NCBI GenBank assembly: GCA_016721725.1
Contig: JADKHN010000006.1
Location: forward strand, 248,001-312,000
Reading direction: 5' to 3'
Origin: Chitinophagaceae bacterium
Lineage (GTDB): Bacteria; Bacteroidota; Bacteroidia; Chitinophagales; Chitinophagaceae
Length of the DNA: 64,000 nucleotides
In this document: in pieces, positions 44,484 to 52,441 of the stretch
Layout: each line of letters begins with the position of its first letter
Position numbering within the stretch: the stretch's first letter is position 1
Position numbers and translations under genes: made by a program
The notes under the pieces: generated by a model
What the model was told of the DNA's origin: nothing
Seen by the model: only the letters and a program-made list of their open reading frames with translations
The model's database searches: none

Positions 44484-44906
44484 ATGGCTAAAACAGAAAA
44501 TCAGACCGTGGAAACGAAAAAGAGCGTTTCCGCATTCATCAAGACCGTGACCGACAAAGCGAAGCAGGAAGATTGCTTTAAACTGATCGAACTCATGGAA
44601 GCGTTATCGGGTTATGAAGCGAAGATGTGGGGCCCGGCCATTGTGGGATTCGGCAGTTATCACTATGTGTATGAAAGCGGCCGGGAAGGCGATGCTCCCC
44701 TGGTGGCCTTCTCACCCCGAAAGGATTCCATATCCCTTTACCTGTCCTTAGGCGCTGATGAAAGAGTTGATTTACTGAAGCAGTTCGGCAAGCATAAATC
44801 GGCAAAATCCTGTATCTATGTGAAAAAGTTGGAAGACATCAGTGTACCCGTGCTGAAGAAAATGATCAGGATCTCCCTAAAAAGGCAACTCCAAAAAAAT
44901 AAATAA
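44484..44906 (+). CDS. DUF1801 domain protein
   Basis: A 140-residue cytoplasmic protein. Residues ~30-135 match DUF1801: LIELMEALSGYEAKMWGPAI, VGFGSYHYVYESGREGDAPL and KDSISLYLSLGADERVDLLK. This fold is small, alpha/beta and of uncertain role; some members are annotated as iron-binding or DNA-related without firm evidence. The short N-terminal part is basic (MAKTENQTVETKKSVSAFIK). It sits in the centre of the RidA - DUF1801 - DUF4440 unit with short gaps, which argues for co-transcription. Confidence 0.88.
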   Translation: MAKTENQTVETKKSVSAFIKTVTDKAKQEDCFKLIELMEALSGYEAKMWGPAIVGFGSYHYVYESGREGDAPLVAFSPRKDSISLYLSLGADERVDLLKQFGKHKSAKSCIYVKKLEDISVPVLKKMIRISLKRQLQKNK

Positions 44907-44921
44907 TCCCAATCAAGCAGT

Positions 44922-45410
44922 ATGAATACAAAATCTCATTTCTCGCTCTTATGCTACGCAAGCCTGATTTACTGCGGTTTGCTTTTCGGATGCAATGGCA
45001 ACGGCGATACAAAGAAACCCGCCACGGCCGAAGAACTCTCGCAAATGAACCGGGATTTCGCCAAAGCCCTGAACGACAAGGACGCGGTGGCTGCCGCCAA
45101 CTGCTACACCGAAGACGCCACTGTAATGCCGCCCAATGAAGCACCGGTCACGGGCAGGGCCAATATTCAAAAATACTGGGAAGGAGCGATCGGCGCCGGG
45201 GCTTTTGACGTGGCGGTCGCCACGATCTCTACAGGCAGCAACGGCGACCTCGGTTATGAAACAGGGCGGTTCCAGATGAGCACAAAGGATTCAACCGGCA
45301 AAGTGACCACCGAAAGGGGCAAGTACATCGAATTGCTCAAACGCGGAGAAGACGGAAAATGGAGATCCACTCACGGTATCTGGAATACGGATACCCTGGC
45401 TTTGAAATAA
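44922..45410 (+). CDS. DUF4440 / NTF2-like lipoprotein (SgcJ/EcaC type)
   Basis: A 162-residue lipoprotein (MNTKSHFSLLCYASLIYCGL, then LFGC lipobox). The mature domain is the SnoaL/DUF4440 cone fold: ELSQMNRDFAKALNDKDAVA, ANCYTEDATVMPPNEAPVTG, NIQKYWEGAI, and KYIELLKRGEDGKWRSTHGIW at the end. Such proteins bind small molecules or act as isomerase-like enzymes; in Bacteroidota they are usually annotated as nuclear transport factor 2 family. It closes the three-gene unit and is followed by a strong terminator. Confidence 0.85.
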   Translation: MNTKSHFSLLCYASLIYCGLLFGCNGNGDTKKPATAEELSQMNRDFAKALNDKDAVAAANCYTEDATVMPPNEAPVTGRANIQKYWEGAIGAGAFDVAVATISTGSNGDLGYETGRFQMSTKDSTGKVTTERGKYIELLKRGEDGKWRSTHGIWNTDTLALK

Positions 45411-45470
45411 ACCATACTACCGTAGGTTTTTATATTACCGAAGTTTTAAAAACTCTGGTGCATAAAAAAA

Positions 45471-45490
45471 CCGTAGTTGAAAAACTACGG
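45471..45490. terminator. Bidirectional rho-independent terminator
   Basis: CCGTAGTT-GAAA-AACTACGG (8-bp perfect stem) with seven A before and six T after. It stops the plus-strand RidA - DUF1801 - DUF4440 unit and can stop the minus-strand RRM gene as well. Confidence 0.9.
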
Positions 45491-45541
45491 TTTTTTAGGG
45501 CTCATCGCTGAACCCCGATATCTGAATGAGGTATTGTCAGA

Positions 45542-45850
45542 TTACCAACGCTTGTTTCCACCGCTATTGCGGCTTCCACCGTATCCGCCGCCGCTGTTAG
45601 ACCTTTCAGTCTTTTCTTTGGCAATGGAAACTGACATGGCGCGTCCTTCAACTTCTTTATTGTTGAGGCCAGCCATGGCTTCTTTTCCTTCATCATCTGA
45701 AGACATTTCCACAAAGCCGAATCCGCGAGACCTTCCGGTTTCCCTGTCGGTGATCACTTTGGCTGAAGAAACGGTACCATACTGAGAGAACAGTTCGTTC
45801 AGTTCAGCGTCATTGGTGTTAAAACTCAAATTCGAAACATAAATGTTCAT
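45542..45850 (-). CDS. RRM-type RNA-binding protein
   Basis: A 102-residue protein with one RNA recognition motif. RNP2 is IYVSNL (residues 3-8) and RNP1 is RGFGFVEM (~residues 42-49). The glycine/serine-rich tail (SGGGYGGSRNSGGNKRW) is typical of the small single-RRM proteins of Bacteroidota and cyanobacteria, which are often abundant and cold- or stationary-phase regulated. It likely binds mRNA. The 260-base AT-rich upstream gap may contain a long regulated 5' leader. It ends before the bidirectional terminator. Confidence 0.92.
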   Translation of the reverse strand: MNIYVSNLSFNTNDAELNELFSQYGTVSSAKVITDRETGRSRGFGFVEMSSDDEGKEAMAGLNNKEVEGRAMSVSIAKEKTERSNSGGGYGGSRNSGGNKRW

Positions 45851-46110
45851 AAAACAAAAATTAAAAAAATAAATAAATAAAATACCTATGCCATAAATGG
45901 GAAAGCAGACGATAAAGACGAGAGAACAGTTACGGGGGAAGAAGTGTAAAAATTGATCCTATCCTGATGGGTTGCTTTAGCGATACAACACGATGTAAAA
46001 CTAGGCTTATTAATCAACAATCTTTCATTTATCTTTTCGATGGTGACCTAAAAGGTCGCGTACGTCAGATAAAGAGGTCATCCTTAAGCCATTAGTAAAT
46101 GTTAAAATAA

Positions 46111-46134
46111 AACCGGGACCTGATGGCCCCGGTT
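46111..46134 (-). terminator. Terminator hairpin after the minus-strand membrane-protein gene
   Basis: AACCGGG / CCCGGTT (with one G:C slip) forms a stem; on the minus strand it is followed by TTTTATTTT. It ends the unit that starts with the gene 46237-46662. The rest of 45851-46236 (386 bases) holds the RRM gene leader and a near-perfect palindrome TTCACGACCCGGTCGTGAA at 46189-46207, and no gene. Confidence 0.7.
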
Positions 46135-46236
46135 CAAAAACTATGATACCGCCTTTCTTTTTTGTTCATCAAGGATCAATACATATCCTTCACGACCCGG
46201 TCGTGAAAACCAAAGTGCAAAATAGATCCAATCCGG

Positions 46237-46662
46237 TCAGGCCTCCTTTTTTCCCATATTCATCACCATGGCCACGATGGCGCCAATAATGGCTGACATG
46301 GCCGTGCCTGCGGCTACATCTGCTGCCATCATCTTTTTGCTCATTACCGTAGTGGTGCCATACATGACGCAATCCATGCTGGCCATCAGCAGGAAACCGA
46401 CGATACCTCCTGTGATCAATCCGTCAACAGCAGTCTTAACATTGGCCCGGATAAAGATATAGGCCATCATGAAACCGCTCAACAGGTTACCGGCAGCCAG
46501 GTACAGGAACTGCATATCGGCTTCGGCCCGGTTCACATTACCGGCAACTCCCGGATTCTTGGCCATGAAATCCATCAGCAACATGCCATAGATCAGGTAG
46601 CCAAAGCCAAAAAAGAGGATACCCCCAACGATACCCCCAATGCCCAATTTTTTAAAGTCCAT
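46237..46662 (-). CDS. Small four-helix membrane protein
   Basis: A 141-residue inner-membrane protein with four hydrophobic helices (residues ~8-30, 48-70, 80-100 and 114-134). The first helix is glycine-rich (GIGGIVGGILFFGFGYLIYG) and the last alanine-rich (AGTAMSAIIGAIVAMVMN). The pattern is like DUF1761 and other small Bacteroidota membrane proteins, without a firm match. It has its own terminator downstream. Function unknown. Confidence 0.65.
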   Translation of the reverse strand: MDFKKLGIGGIVGGILFFGFGYLIYGMLLMDFMAKNPGVAGNVNRAEADMQFLYLAAGNLLSGFMMAYIFIRANVKTAVDGLITGGIVGFLLMASMDCVMYGTTTVMSKKMMAADVAAGTAMSAIIGAIVAMVMNMGKKEA

Positions 46663-46805
46663 AGTTTAAATTTTGGTGGTGAGAATGGTTGAACATGACC
46701 AAAATAAACAATTGACCGGCCAAATGCAAATACCGGACCGCCTGTTTATTCACAGTCTATATACAATCAAAAGGAGGGAAAACCGGGATGATATCCTGAA
46801 GGCGT

Positions 46806-47051
46806 TTATTTATCCGCCAGCGATTTGTCGATCTGCTTGCCGAAGAAATAACCACCAACACCACCGGCCAAAGCTCCCAGCAGGATCCAGAGAATGGATC
46901 CACCGGTTGCGAAAAAACCGATGCCCATGCCCAATAAGGCGAAAAAGATGACGCCCACCATGACGGCATTGCGGGATTTGCCTGCTTTGGCAGGCGTTGA
47001 AGGATGCTTATGTTGTTCGTGATGATGTTTTCTCTGTTTGGATCTTGGCAT
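46806..47051 (-). CDS. Small two-helix membrane protein with glycine zipper
   Basis: An 81-residue protein with a basic histidine-rich N-terminus (MPRSKQRKHHHEQHKHPS) and two hydrophobic helices (VMVGVIFFALLGMGIGFF, ILWILLGALAGGVGGYFFG). The second carries a glycine-zipper-like pattern. Zinc or nickel binding by the His stretch is conceivable but unproven. Upstream is an AT-rich leader; a terminator was not seen. No family recognised. Confidence 0.65.
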   Translation of the reverse strand: MPRSKQRKHHHEQHKHPSTPAKAGKSRNAVMVGVIFFALLGMGIGFFATGGSILWILLGALAGGVGGYFFGKQIDKSLADK

Positions 47052-47124
47052 TTTTTTTATTTTGAAATTACGAAATAAATCCGGGTTGAACCATCGTAAT
47101 TTAAAACCGGTTTAGATCGGTCCC

Positions 47125-47598
47125 TCAACCCAGCTGGTCCAGCTCTTTCCGGAAATCATACTGAAGGTCCTCATGAAGGCCGGACATGAGTTTTTCCATC
47201 TTCTTCAATTGATTATGGTACAGGTTGAAGATGACCGGGTTTGCTTCCAGGTTGATGCCCGAATCGCGTATCAGCCGGCAGAAATGCAGCAACATGCTCA
47301 GTTCGGCTGCAGGCGTACCGGCATACCGGGCATTTTTGGAGATCCCGCGCAGTATCTTACGCAGGCTTTTCTTCACAAAATACAAATGCGAGGTATTGAT
47401 CGAGGCGAACTGTTCGCTGACCTCGCTATTCACATTCCGGATAAAGGCTTCCTCATCAAAAGCCTCGAAGAGCAGGTAGGTGAGCAATTCCTTATTATCT
47501 TTCTTGAACCTGGCCAGCCGGCTGATGAGGGATACCAGTTCTTCGCTGCTGCGGTTTTCGAGTTCAGCCTGTATGTCTTTCAGCGTTGCTGCTTTCAT
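47125..47598 (-). CDS. Cytoplasmic helical protein of unknown function
   Basis: A 157-residue protein from the ATG ending at 47598 (MKAATLKDIQAELENRSSEEL). An upstream ATG at 47628 adds a basic, unlikely N-terminus. The sequence is almost fully alpha-helical (VSLISRLARFKKDNKELLTY, LLFEAFDEEAFIRNVNSEVS, KKSLRKILRGISKNARYAG). No transmembrane segment or signal. I recognise no family. It is divergent from the YfcC-type permease gene with an 88-base shared upstream region. Confidence 0.65.
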   Translation of the reverse strand: MKAATLKDIQAELENRSSEELVSLISRLARFKKDNKELLTYLLFEAFDEEAFIRNVNSEVSEQFASINTSHLYFVKKSLRKILRGISKNARYAGTPAAELSMLLHFCRLIRDSGINLEANPVIFNLYHNQLKKMEKLMSGLHEDLQYDFRKELDQLG

Positions 47599-47686
47599 CC
47601 GGGAAATGCGTTTATGGAACCCCGGCAAAGTAAAGAAATACCGGCAAACCGGTATAAACTATATCTTTAAAGAGCAAACCAAGACT

Positions 47687-49186
47687 ATGTCCGTCAAAAG
47701 AGCACTCCCCTCCCCGATCACCATCCTGATGATCGTTATCGTCATCGCTTCCCTGGCCACCTGGCTGATCCCTGCCGGTCAATATAACCGGCTGTCATAC
47801 CAGGACAACCATTTTGTCTATACCACTTCATCCGGCGATTCCGTACTTCCTGCAACCAAACAAACGCTTGATAGCCTCCGGATCAGGATATCGCTGGAAA
47901 AATTCCAGTCCGGCGCCATTCGGAAACCGGTTTCGGTACCCGGCACCTATCACAGTCTGCCAAAGAACGGTCAGGGATTCATCCGGACCTTACAGGCTCC
48001 GCTCAAAGGCATTTATGATACCATCGACATCATCCTTTTCGTACTGGTCATCGGCGGTTTCATGAATGTCTTCCACGAATCGGGCGCCATGGTCAGGGGG
48101 CTTACCAGTCTGAGCCATAATATGAAGGGGCGCGAATCCTGGCTCATCATCATCCTTACTTTCCTTTTCTCCTTTGCCGGCGCTTCGTACGGGATGGCCG
48201 AAGAGGCGTTGGTCTTTTACCCGGTGATGGTGCCTTTATTCCTGGCGGCGGGCTATGACCTGCTGGTTCCTGTTGCCGTCATCTTCGCCGGAACGCAACT
48301 GGGAACCTTGTCTTCATTCACCAATCCCTTTTCCACCATCATCGCTTCCAACGCCGCCGGTGTCAACTGGTCTGACGGTTTATACGGGCGCATACTCATG
48401 TTCCTCGTCTCCACCGGCCTGACCATCTGGTATATCGTACGGTACGCCAACAAGGTGAAAAAAGACCCTTCCGCTTCGATCGTTTTGCGCATAGACGGAG
48501 AGGTGAGGTCCCCCTATGAATCCATTTCAACCCAGGAGACCGAAGTTCCGCCGCTGGGTATCCGAACCCAATTGCTCTTATTGCTTTTCCTCTTCACTTT
48601 CCTCGTGATGATCGGCGGAGTGGTTTGGTTTGAATGGTGGCTGCTGGAGATGTCGGCCCTGTTCCTCGGTTCCTCCATACTGGTCGCCCTTTTGTTGAGG
48701 ATGAAAGAAAAGACCTACATCACCCAGTTCATAAAAGGGGCGGAAGGCTTATTGAGTGTGGCTTTCATCATTGGCGTCGCGAGGGGGGTGACAGTGATCC
48801 TGAACGAAGGTCAGATCAGCGATTCCATTTTGTTTTATTCTTCAAAACTCGTCGGGGGCATGCCCCCTGCCCTCTTCATTGTCATCCTACTGCTGCTCTA
48901 TATGGTCTTCACCCTGTTCATCTCCTCTTCTTCCGGGATGGCCGTTCTCACCATGCCCATCATGGGCGCGCTGGCGATCATGGTGAATGTACCGGGCAGG
49001 GAGATCGTGAACAGTTACCTGTTTGGCATGGGCATCATGGGTTTTATGACGCCCACCGGGCTGATCCTGCCTTCCCTGGCGCTGGTGAATGTCAGTTTGA
49101 AAGCCTGGTGGCGGTTCATCTTTCCGCTGCTGCTTATCCTGCTGGCGCTTTGTTCCATCTTCCTGGTCACCGGTCTGTATCTGTAG
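47687..49186 (+). CDS. YfcC/DcuC-family permease
   Basis: A 499-residue inner-membrane protein with about 12 helices. The N-terminus MSVKRALPSPITILMIVIVI opens with the SPI/TI helix typical of the YfcC family (C4-dicarboxylate anaerobic carrier Pfam, also arginine/ornithine antiporter-like). A signature is the glycine/proline block FAGASYGMAEEALVFYPVMV, and later GARGVTVILNEGQISDSIL-like and ISSSSGMAVLTMPIMGAL motifs. It is an ion-coupled carrier for small acids or amino acids; the substrate is unknown. The start at 47687 is preferred, since the extension to 47480 overlaps the divergent gene. The periplasmic loop at residues ~30-110 is long. Confidence 0.85.
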   Translation: MSVKRALPSPITILMIVIVIASLATWLIPAGQYNRLSYQDNHFVYTTSSGDSVLPATKQTLDSLRIRISLEKFQSGAIRKPVSVPGTYHSLPKNGQGFIRTLQAPLKGIYDTIDIILFVLVIGGFMNVFHESGAMVRGLTSLSHNMKGRESWLIIILTFLFSFAGASYGMAEEALVFYPVMVPLFLAAGYDLLVPVAVIFAGTQLGTLSSFTNPFSTIIASNAAGVNWSDGLYGRILMFLVSTGLTIWYIVRYANKVKKDPSASIVLRIDGEVRSPYESISTQETEVPPLGIRTQLLLLLFLFTFLVMIGGVVWFEWWLLEMSALFLGSSILVALLLRMKEKTYITQFIKGAEGLLSVAFIIGVARGVTVILNEGQISDSILFYSSKLVGGMPPALFIVILLLLYMVFTLFISSSSGMAVLTMPIMGALAIMVNVPGREIVNSYLFGMGIMGFMTPTGLILPSLALVNVSLKAWWRFIFPLLLILLALCSIFLVTGLYL

Positions 49187-49191
49187 AAGGG

Positions 49192-50100
49192 TCAGGAAAG
49201 ACTTTTAAAAGACTTGCCGATCAGGGCGCCATTGTGATAAAGTTGCATGGTATAATTGCCCGGGAGGTATTTTTCGGTACTCAGGTTAAAAAGCAATCTT
49301 CTGCTTTCACCTCCGGTGAGATCGACCTTCAGTTTGTATGAATATATTTTTCTCCCTTCCGGGGTGCTGAACATCCCCGACTCCCAGGCCGAGCCCTGCA
49401 AAACCTGGCCGTCGGGTTGAATGATCACCACCACCAATTCCGTATTGCAGTTCCTTGCGGTATTATTCCTGACCAGGAATGAACCCACCAGTTTTTCGGT
49501 CTGGCCGGCCTGTGCCGTTTCTTCATCCGTTTCGTTCTTCACCGCCGCTAAACGCAGTTCTGTTGCGGAACATTCTGGTCCGGCCACCTGGGTTTCAGGC
49601 GTAGCCTGCTTTTCATCGTACACCGCCCGCTTGGCTGTTTGAACCGGTACAGGCGCTTTCATATTGGCGCTTAGCTGTTGTAAAGCCGATTGCAACCTGC
49701 GGTTCTCATTCTCGATATCCTGGTTGCGGTTCTTCAGGTCATTCACGATCTGTTGAAGGGTGTTGATCTTTTGCCGGGCATTGCCGAGGTCGGCCTGGCC
49801 TGCGGGGTTTTTCAGGATGGCATTGATCTCATTGCGGAGCTTATTGAATTCCTCCAGTTTCCCGTAAAGCTGGCTTTTCAGCGAATCGGCATTGTTCCAG
49901 ATGGAATCGATGCGGTGAACCGACAAACTATCGGCAAGGGGTAAGGGCTGTTCGGCCTTCACCGGCACTTGCGCCACCGGTTCCGGTTTGTGTTTTTCAA
50001 CCTGGTAAACCCGGTATCCCCAGGTCCAGAGGAGCACACACGAAACCGCCAGTAAGAGAGAGGAAACCACCAATAAGAGGATCGACTTTGTATCTTTCAT
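49192..50100 (-). CDS. Membrane-anchored coiled-coil protein
   Basis: A 302-residue protein with a single N-terminal membrane helix (ILLLVVSSLLLAVSCVLLW) from the start at 50100. Residues ~85-160 form a coiled coil (KLEEFNKLRNEINAILKN, ARQKINTLQQIVNDLKNRNQ, IENENRRLQSALQQLSANMK). The C-terminal domain (EKLVGSFLVRNNTARNCNTE, then EVVVVIIQPDGQVLQGSAW) is beta-rich and extracytoplasmic. No enzyme motif. It is encoded 48 bases downstream of the Ppx-like exported gene on the same strand and may work with it. Family unknown. Confidence 0.65.
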   Translation of the reverse strand: MKDTKSILLLVVSSLLLAVSCVLLWTWGYRVYQVEKHKPEPVAQVPVKAEQPLPLADSLSVHRIDSIWNNADSLKSQLYGKLEEFNKLRNEINAILKNPAGQADLGNARQKINTLQQIVNDLKNRNQDIENENRRLQSALQQLSANMKAPVPVQTAKRAVYDEKQATPETQVAGPECSATELRLAAVKNETDEETAQAGQTEKLVGSFLVRNNTARNCNTELVVVIIQPDGQVLQGSAWESGMFSTPEGRKIYSYKLKVDLTGGESRRLLFNLSTEKYLPGNYTMQLYHNGALIGKSFKSLS

Positions 50101-50147
50101 GCTATCTGGACGGTTAGGGTTGACCAAAAGCCTGTACGTTACCGGTA

Positions 50148-51299
50148 TTATTTCGAAATGTGGTTGTCTACATAGGCCGAGATCCAGCCTACCTGTCCGT
50201 TCTTCACCAGGAAGAACTGCTTCTTCTCCCAGACCCCTTCGAACTGGCGCATGATCTTGAGCAAGAGTCCTGTGCCCGCCATCAGGGAACGCTGGTCAAA
50301 CACCTGGTTGACCCTTTTGGCTTCCTTTGAGGCCAGGGCGGCATTTCCGCCAGAGGCGGACATGGCAGACGCGATGGCAGAATCCGAATAGGATAAGGGG
50401 TTACGTTCCAGCCTTTCCGCGAATTTCACTACATCCTCATAGGTCACCGGCACGACCGAATTCTCGATCAGTTCGGGAAAGGCCAGTGTGGCGATCGACC
50501 AGGCGATACCGCCGCTGAACGCGATATTATCACTCATGTTGTAAGAGCCGCTGGCGTTGACCGCATAGATGATCTCTGCGTTCTCAGCCGAAAGCAGGAC
50601 CCGGCCCAATTGTTTTGAATAGTTTGCCAGGCTTTTATCGTTATCACATCTTTTATCCGTTGCATTATGGGTGCTCTTGGTTCCCCAGTTCAGCTGAAAC
50701 AATTTAAGGTCCCGGGTATTGCCATTGGGGAAATAGCCTCCCTTGGTATTTCCGCTGCCGATATCGATAAGGAAAGTGGTATAACGACGGGAATCCGGAA
50801 TGATGCCCAGGTGGGATAAGCGGGCCTCTTCCACCACATCGATCACCGGAACACTCCTGGCAGGCTCATTGATATTCCTTTTGAAGGCATCGATCAGCTG
50901 GGTGATCCAGTTCATTTTATCGTCCTTCTCGGCCTGGCCCTTTACCCCGCTGCTGATCACGGTATAGATCTTTTCGCCGGGTATCTTATAGTCAGTCAGG
51001 GCCACCTGGTATAATTTGCTGAATCCGTTCAGCGTGGCGTCGAACGTGGGTTTGGTAAAAGAGATGAAATCGGTGTTGACTGAAGTGTCCTTCAGTATAT
51101 TGAATGCCCCGCTGTTCTGGGCATTACGACCGATCTCGATCAGGCTCATCTTGATGCCCTTGGACCCCACTTCAATGCCCGCATAGACCTGCGAGTTCTG
51201 GTATTTGAGTTTGAAATTATTTTGGGCAAATGCCGGGATAAGGAAACTCATCAGGCAGGACATACTGATGATCAAATTCCTGGCGGAAGATCGGGTCAT
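50148..51299 (-). CDS. Exported actin/Ppx-GppA-fold protein
   Basis: A 383-residue protein with an N-terminal hydrophobic signal (ISMSCLMSFLIPAFAQ). The mature part has the ASKHA (Ppx/GppA, actin) fold: phosphate-1 loop YAGIEVGSKGIKMSLIEIG and phosphate-2 loop FLIDIGSGNTKGGYF, and a helical EEARLSHLG segment near the usual catalytic Glu of polyphosphatases. Members of this fold normally act in the cytoplasm with nucleotides or polyphosphate, so export is odd. It could be a periplasmic polyphosphatase or a divergent sensor. The partner coiled-coil gene is directly downstream. Confidence 0.72.
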   Translation of the reverse strand: MTRSSARNLIISMSCLMSFLIPAFAQNNFKLKYQNSQVYAGIEVGSKGIKMSLIEIGRNAQNSGAFNILKDTSVNTDFISFTKPTFDATLNGFSKLYQVALTDYKIPGEKIYTVISSGVKGQAEKDDKMNWITQLIDAFKRNINEPARSVPVIDVVEEARLSHLGIIPDSRRYTTFLIDIGSGNTKGGYFPNGNTRDLKLFQLNWGTKSTHNATDKRCDNDKSLANYSKQLGRVLLSAENAEIIYAVNASGSYNMSDNIAFSGGIAWSIATLAFPELIENSVVPVTYEDVVKFAERLERNPLSYSDSAIASAMSASGGNAALASKEAKRVNQVFDQRSLMAGTGLLLKIMRQFEGVWEKKQFFLVKNGQVGWISAYVDNHISK

Positions 51300-51401
51300 G
51301 ATTAAACAGTTTCCGTAAAATTACTATATAAAGACGGGGCATCGGAAGAGCCGTAATGATTGTGAAAAAAATGTGCAAATGCAAACCCGATACTGAGTCG
51401 C

Positions 51402-51926
51402 TTAAGGGAGTGCATCCAGTTTTTTTTCCAGGATCAGAAATTCAAGTTCTCGGGTTGGTGTTCCAAAACGGCTATCGGCCGGCATGGGCTTCCGTTCACC
51501 GGTAGGATGATATCCCCTTCTTTGATACCAGGCGATCAGTTCTTCCCGGACCGAGATGACCTGCATGTAAATGGCCCGGCATTTTTTTTCGAGGGCAAAC
51601 TCTTCTGCAGCGGCCATTAATTTTTTTCCGATCCCCTGGTCCTGTTCCAGCGGGGACACGGACAACATCCCGAGGTACAGCCCCCGTTCATCCTGTTTAA
51701 GGAATACACTGCCGGTGATCACCTTCCCATCCGGACTGTATTTCAGGAAATGATTTCCGGGGGTCTGCATCATCCGGGTCATTTCCCTGATATCGATACG
51801 CTGATCCCCGGTCAGCAGGTCCGCTTCGGTTGTCCACCCCTTTCGGGAAGTTTCTCCCCGATAGGCGCTGTTGATGAGGGATACGAGTTCAGGCACGTCC
51901 TCCAGGCTGGCTGATGAGATTTTCAT
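51402..51926 (-). CDS. GNAT-family N-acetyltransferase
   Basis: A 174-residue acetyltransferase. The start at 51926 (MKISSASLEDVPELVSLINS) is the family N-terminus; the longer frame to 52091 is a chance extension through the dispersed repeat (it reads CHPEPVEGLS and LSRSIAGS). The acetyl-CoA loop is LGMLSVSPLEQDQGIGKKLM (motif A, QxxGIG/K), and the C-terminus has the family helix. The target is unknown; GNATs of this type acetylate small molecules or protein N-termini. A repeat element abuts the gene on the 5' side. Confidence 0.88.
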   Translation of the reverse strand: MKISSASLEDVPELVSLINSAYRGETSRKGWTTEADLLTGDQRIDIREMTRMMQTPGNHFLKYSPDGKVITGSVFLKQDERGLYLGMLSVSPLEQDQGIGKKLMAAAEEFALEKKCRAIYMQVISVREELIAWYQRRGYHPTGERKPMPADSRFGTPTRELEFLILEKKLDALP

Positions 51927-51950
51927 GCTGCAAAAATAGGTATTCGACAG

Positions 51951-52085
51951 CCCTTCGACGGGCTCAGGGTGACAAGCATTCCGCAATGCTGCGGGACAGG
52001 CAAGGTGACAACCCTTCGGCAGGCTCCCCGCAATGCTGCGGGACAGGCAGGGTGACAGTCCTTCGCTATGCTCAGGATGACAATG
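51951..52085. repeat. Dispersed repeat copies before the GNAT gene (minus orientation)
   Basis: Two and a half units, related to the 61.16-kb array but in reverse orientation: CCTTCGACGGGCTCAGGGTG, then GACAAGCATTCCGCAATGCTG, CGGGACAGGCAAGGTGACAA, and a second GCTGCGGGACAGGCAGGGTG unit to 52065, ending CCTTCGCTATGCTCAGGATG. The reverse complement has the TGAGCCCGTCGAAGG core. The element fills the GNAT 5' flank up to the next gene. Confidence 0.85.
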
Positions 52086-52145
52086 ATCCATGAACCGGGA
52101 TAAGATTGCGTTTAATTATTTAATATTGTAACAAATCAATTCAAC

Positions 52146-52430
52146 ATGAAAACAAGCAGTACTTTATTGGTGGCAGTATGCACCGTACTCATCGTAGCCT
52201 TTTCCTGCAAAGCGGCCGGAAGGATCGCCGCCCGTTATTGGCTGAACCGGGAGATCAGGGAATTCGTTTCCAATTGTGAAGACCGTACCTCGGGCATCAT
52301 CGGCAGTGAGAACGCCCATAAATACTGCGATTGCGCTGTAGACCTGGTGGCGGAGAAATATCAGAATTACCAGGATGCGAAGAAACTCTCGGTAATGGAC
52401 ATCATCAATTTCGTGAACAAATGCAAATAG
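52146..52430 (+). CDS. Small exported cysteine-containing protein
   Basis: A 94-residue protein with a hydrophobic N-terminus (TLLVAVCTVLIVAFSC), a lipobox-like end. The mature part carries cysteines in NCEDRTSG, YCDCAVDLVAEKY and NKCK. That spacing is seen in small Bacteroidota periplasmic proteins of unknown role. It overlaps, in another frame, the start of the next gene (ATG at 52421), so the two may be coupled. Confidence 0.65.
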   Translation: MKTSSTLLVAVCTVLIVAFSCKAAGRIAARYWLNREIREFVSNCEDRTSGIIGSENAHKYCDCAVDLVAEKYQNYQDAKKLSVMDIINFVNKCK

Positions 52431-52441
52431 CGGTTAGCAGG

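Noticed and set aside
47480..47686. Upstream extension of the YfcC-type permease
   Set aside because: The extension overlaps the divergent gene 47125-47598 and has no membrane or signal character.
51927..52091. 55-residue N-terminal extension of the GNAT protein
   Set aside because: It is encoded by the dispersed repeat and looks like CHPEPVEGLS-type repeat translation; the family N-terminus is at 51926.
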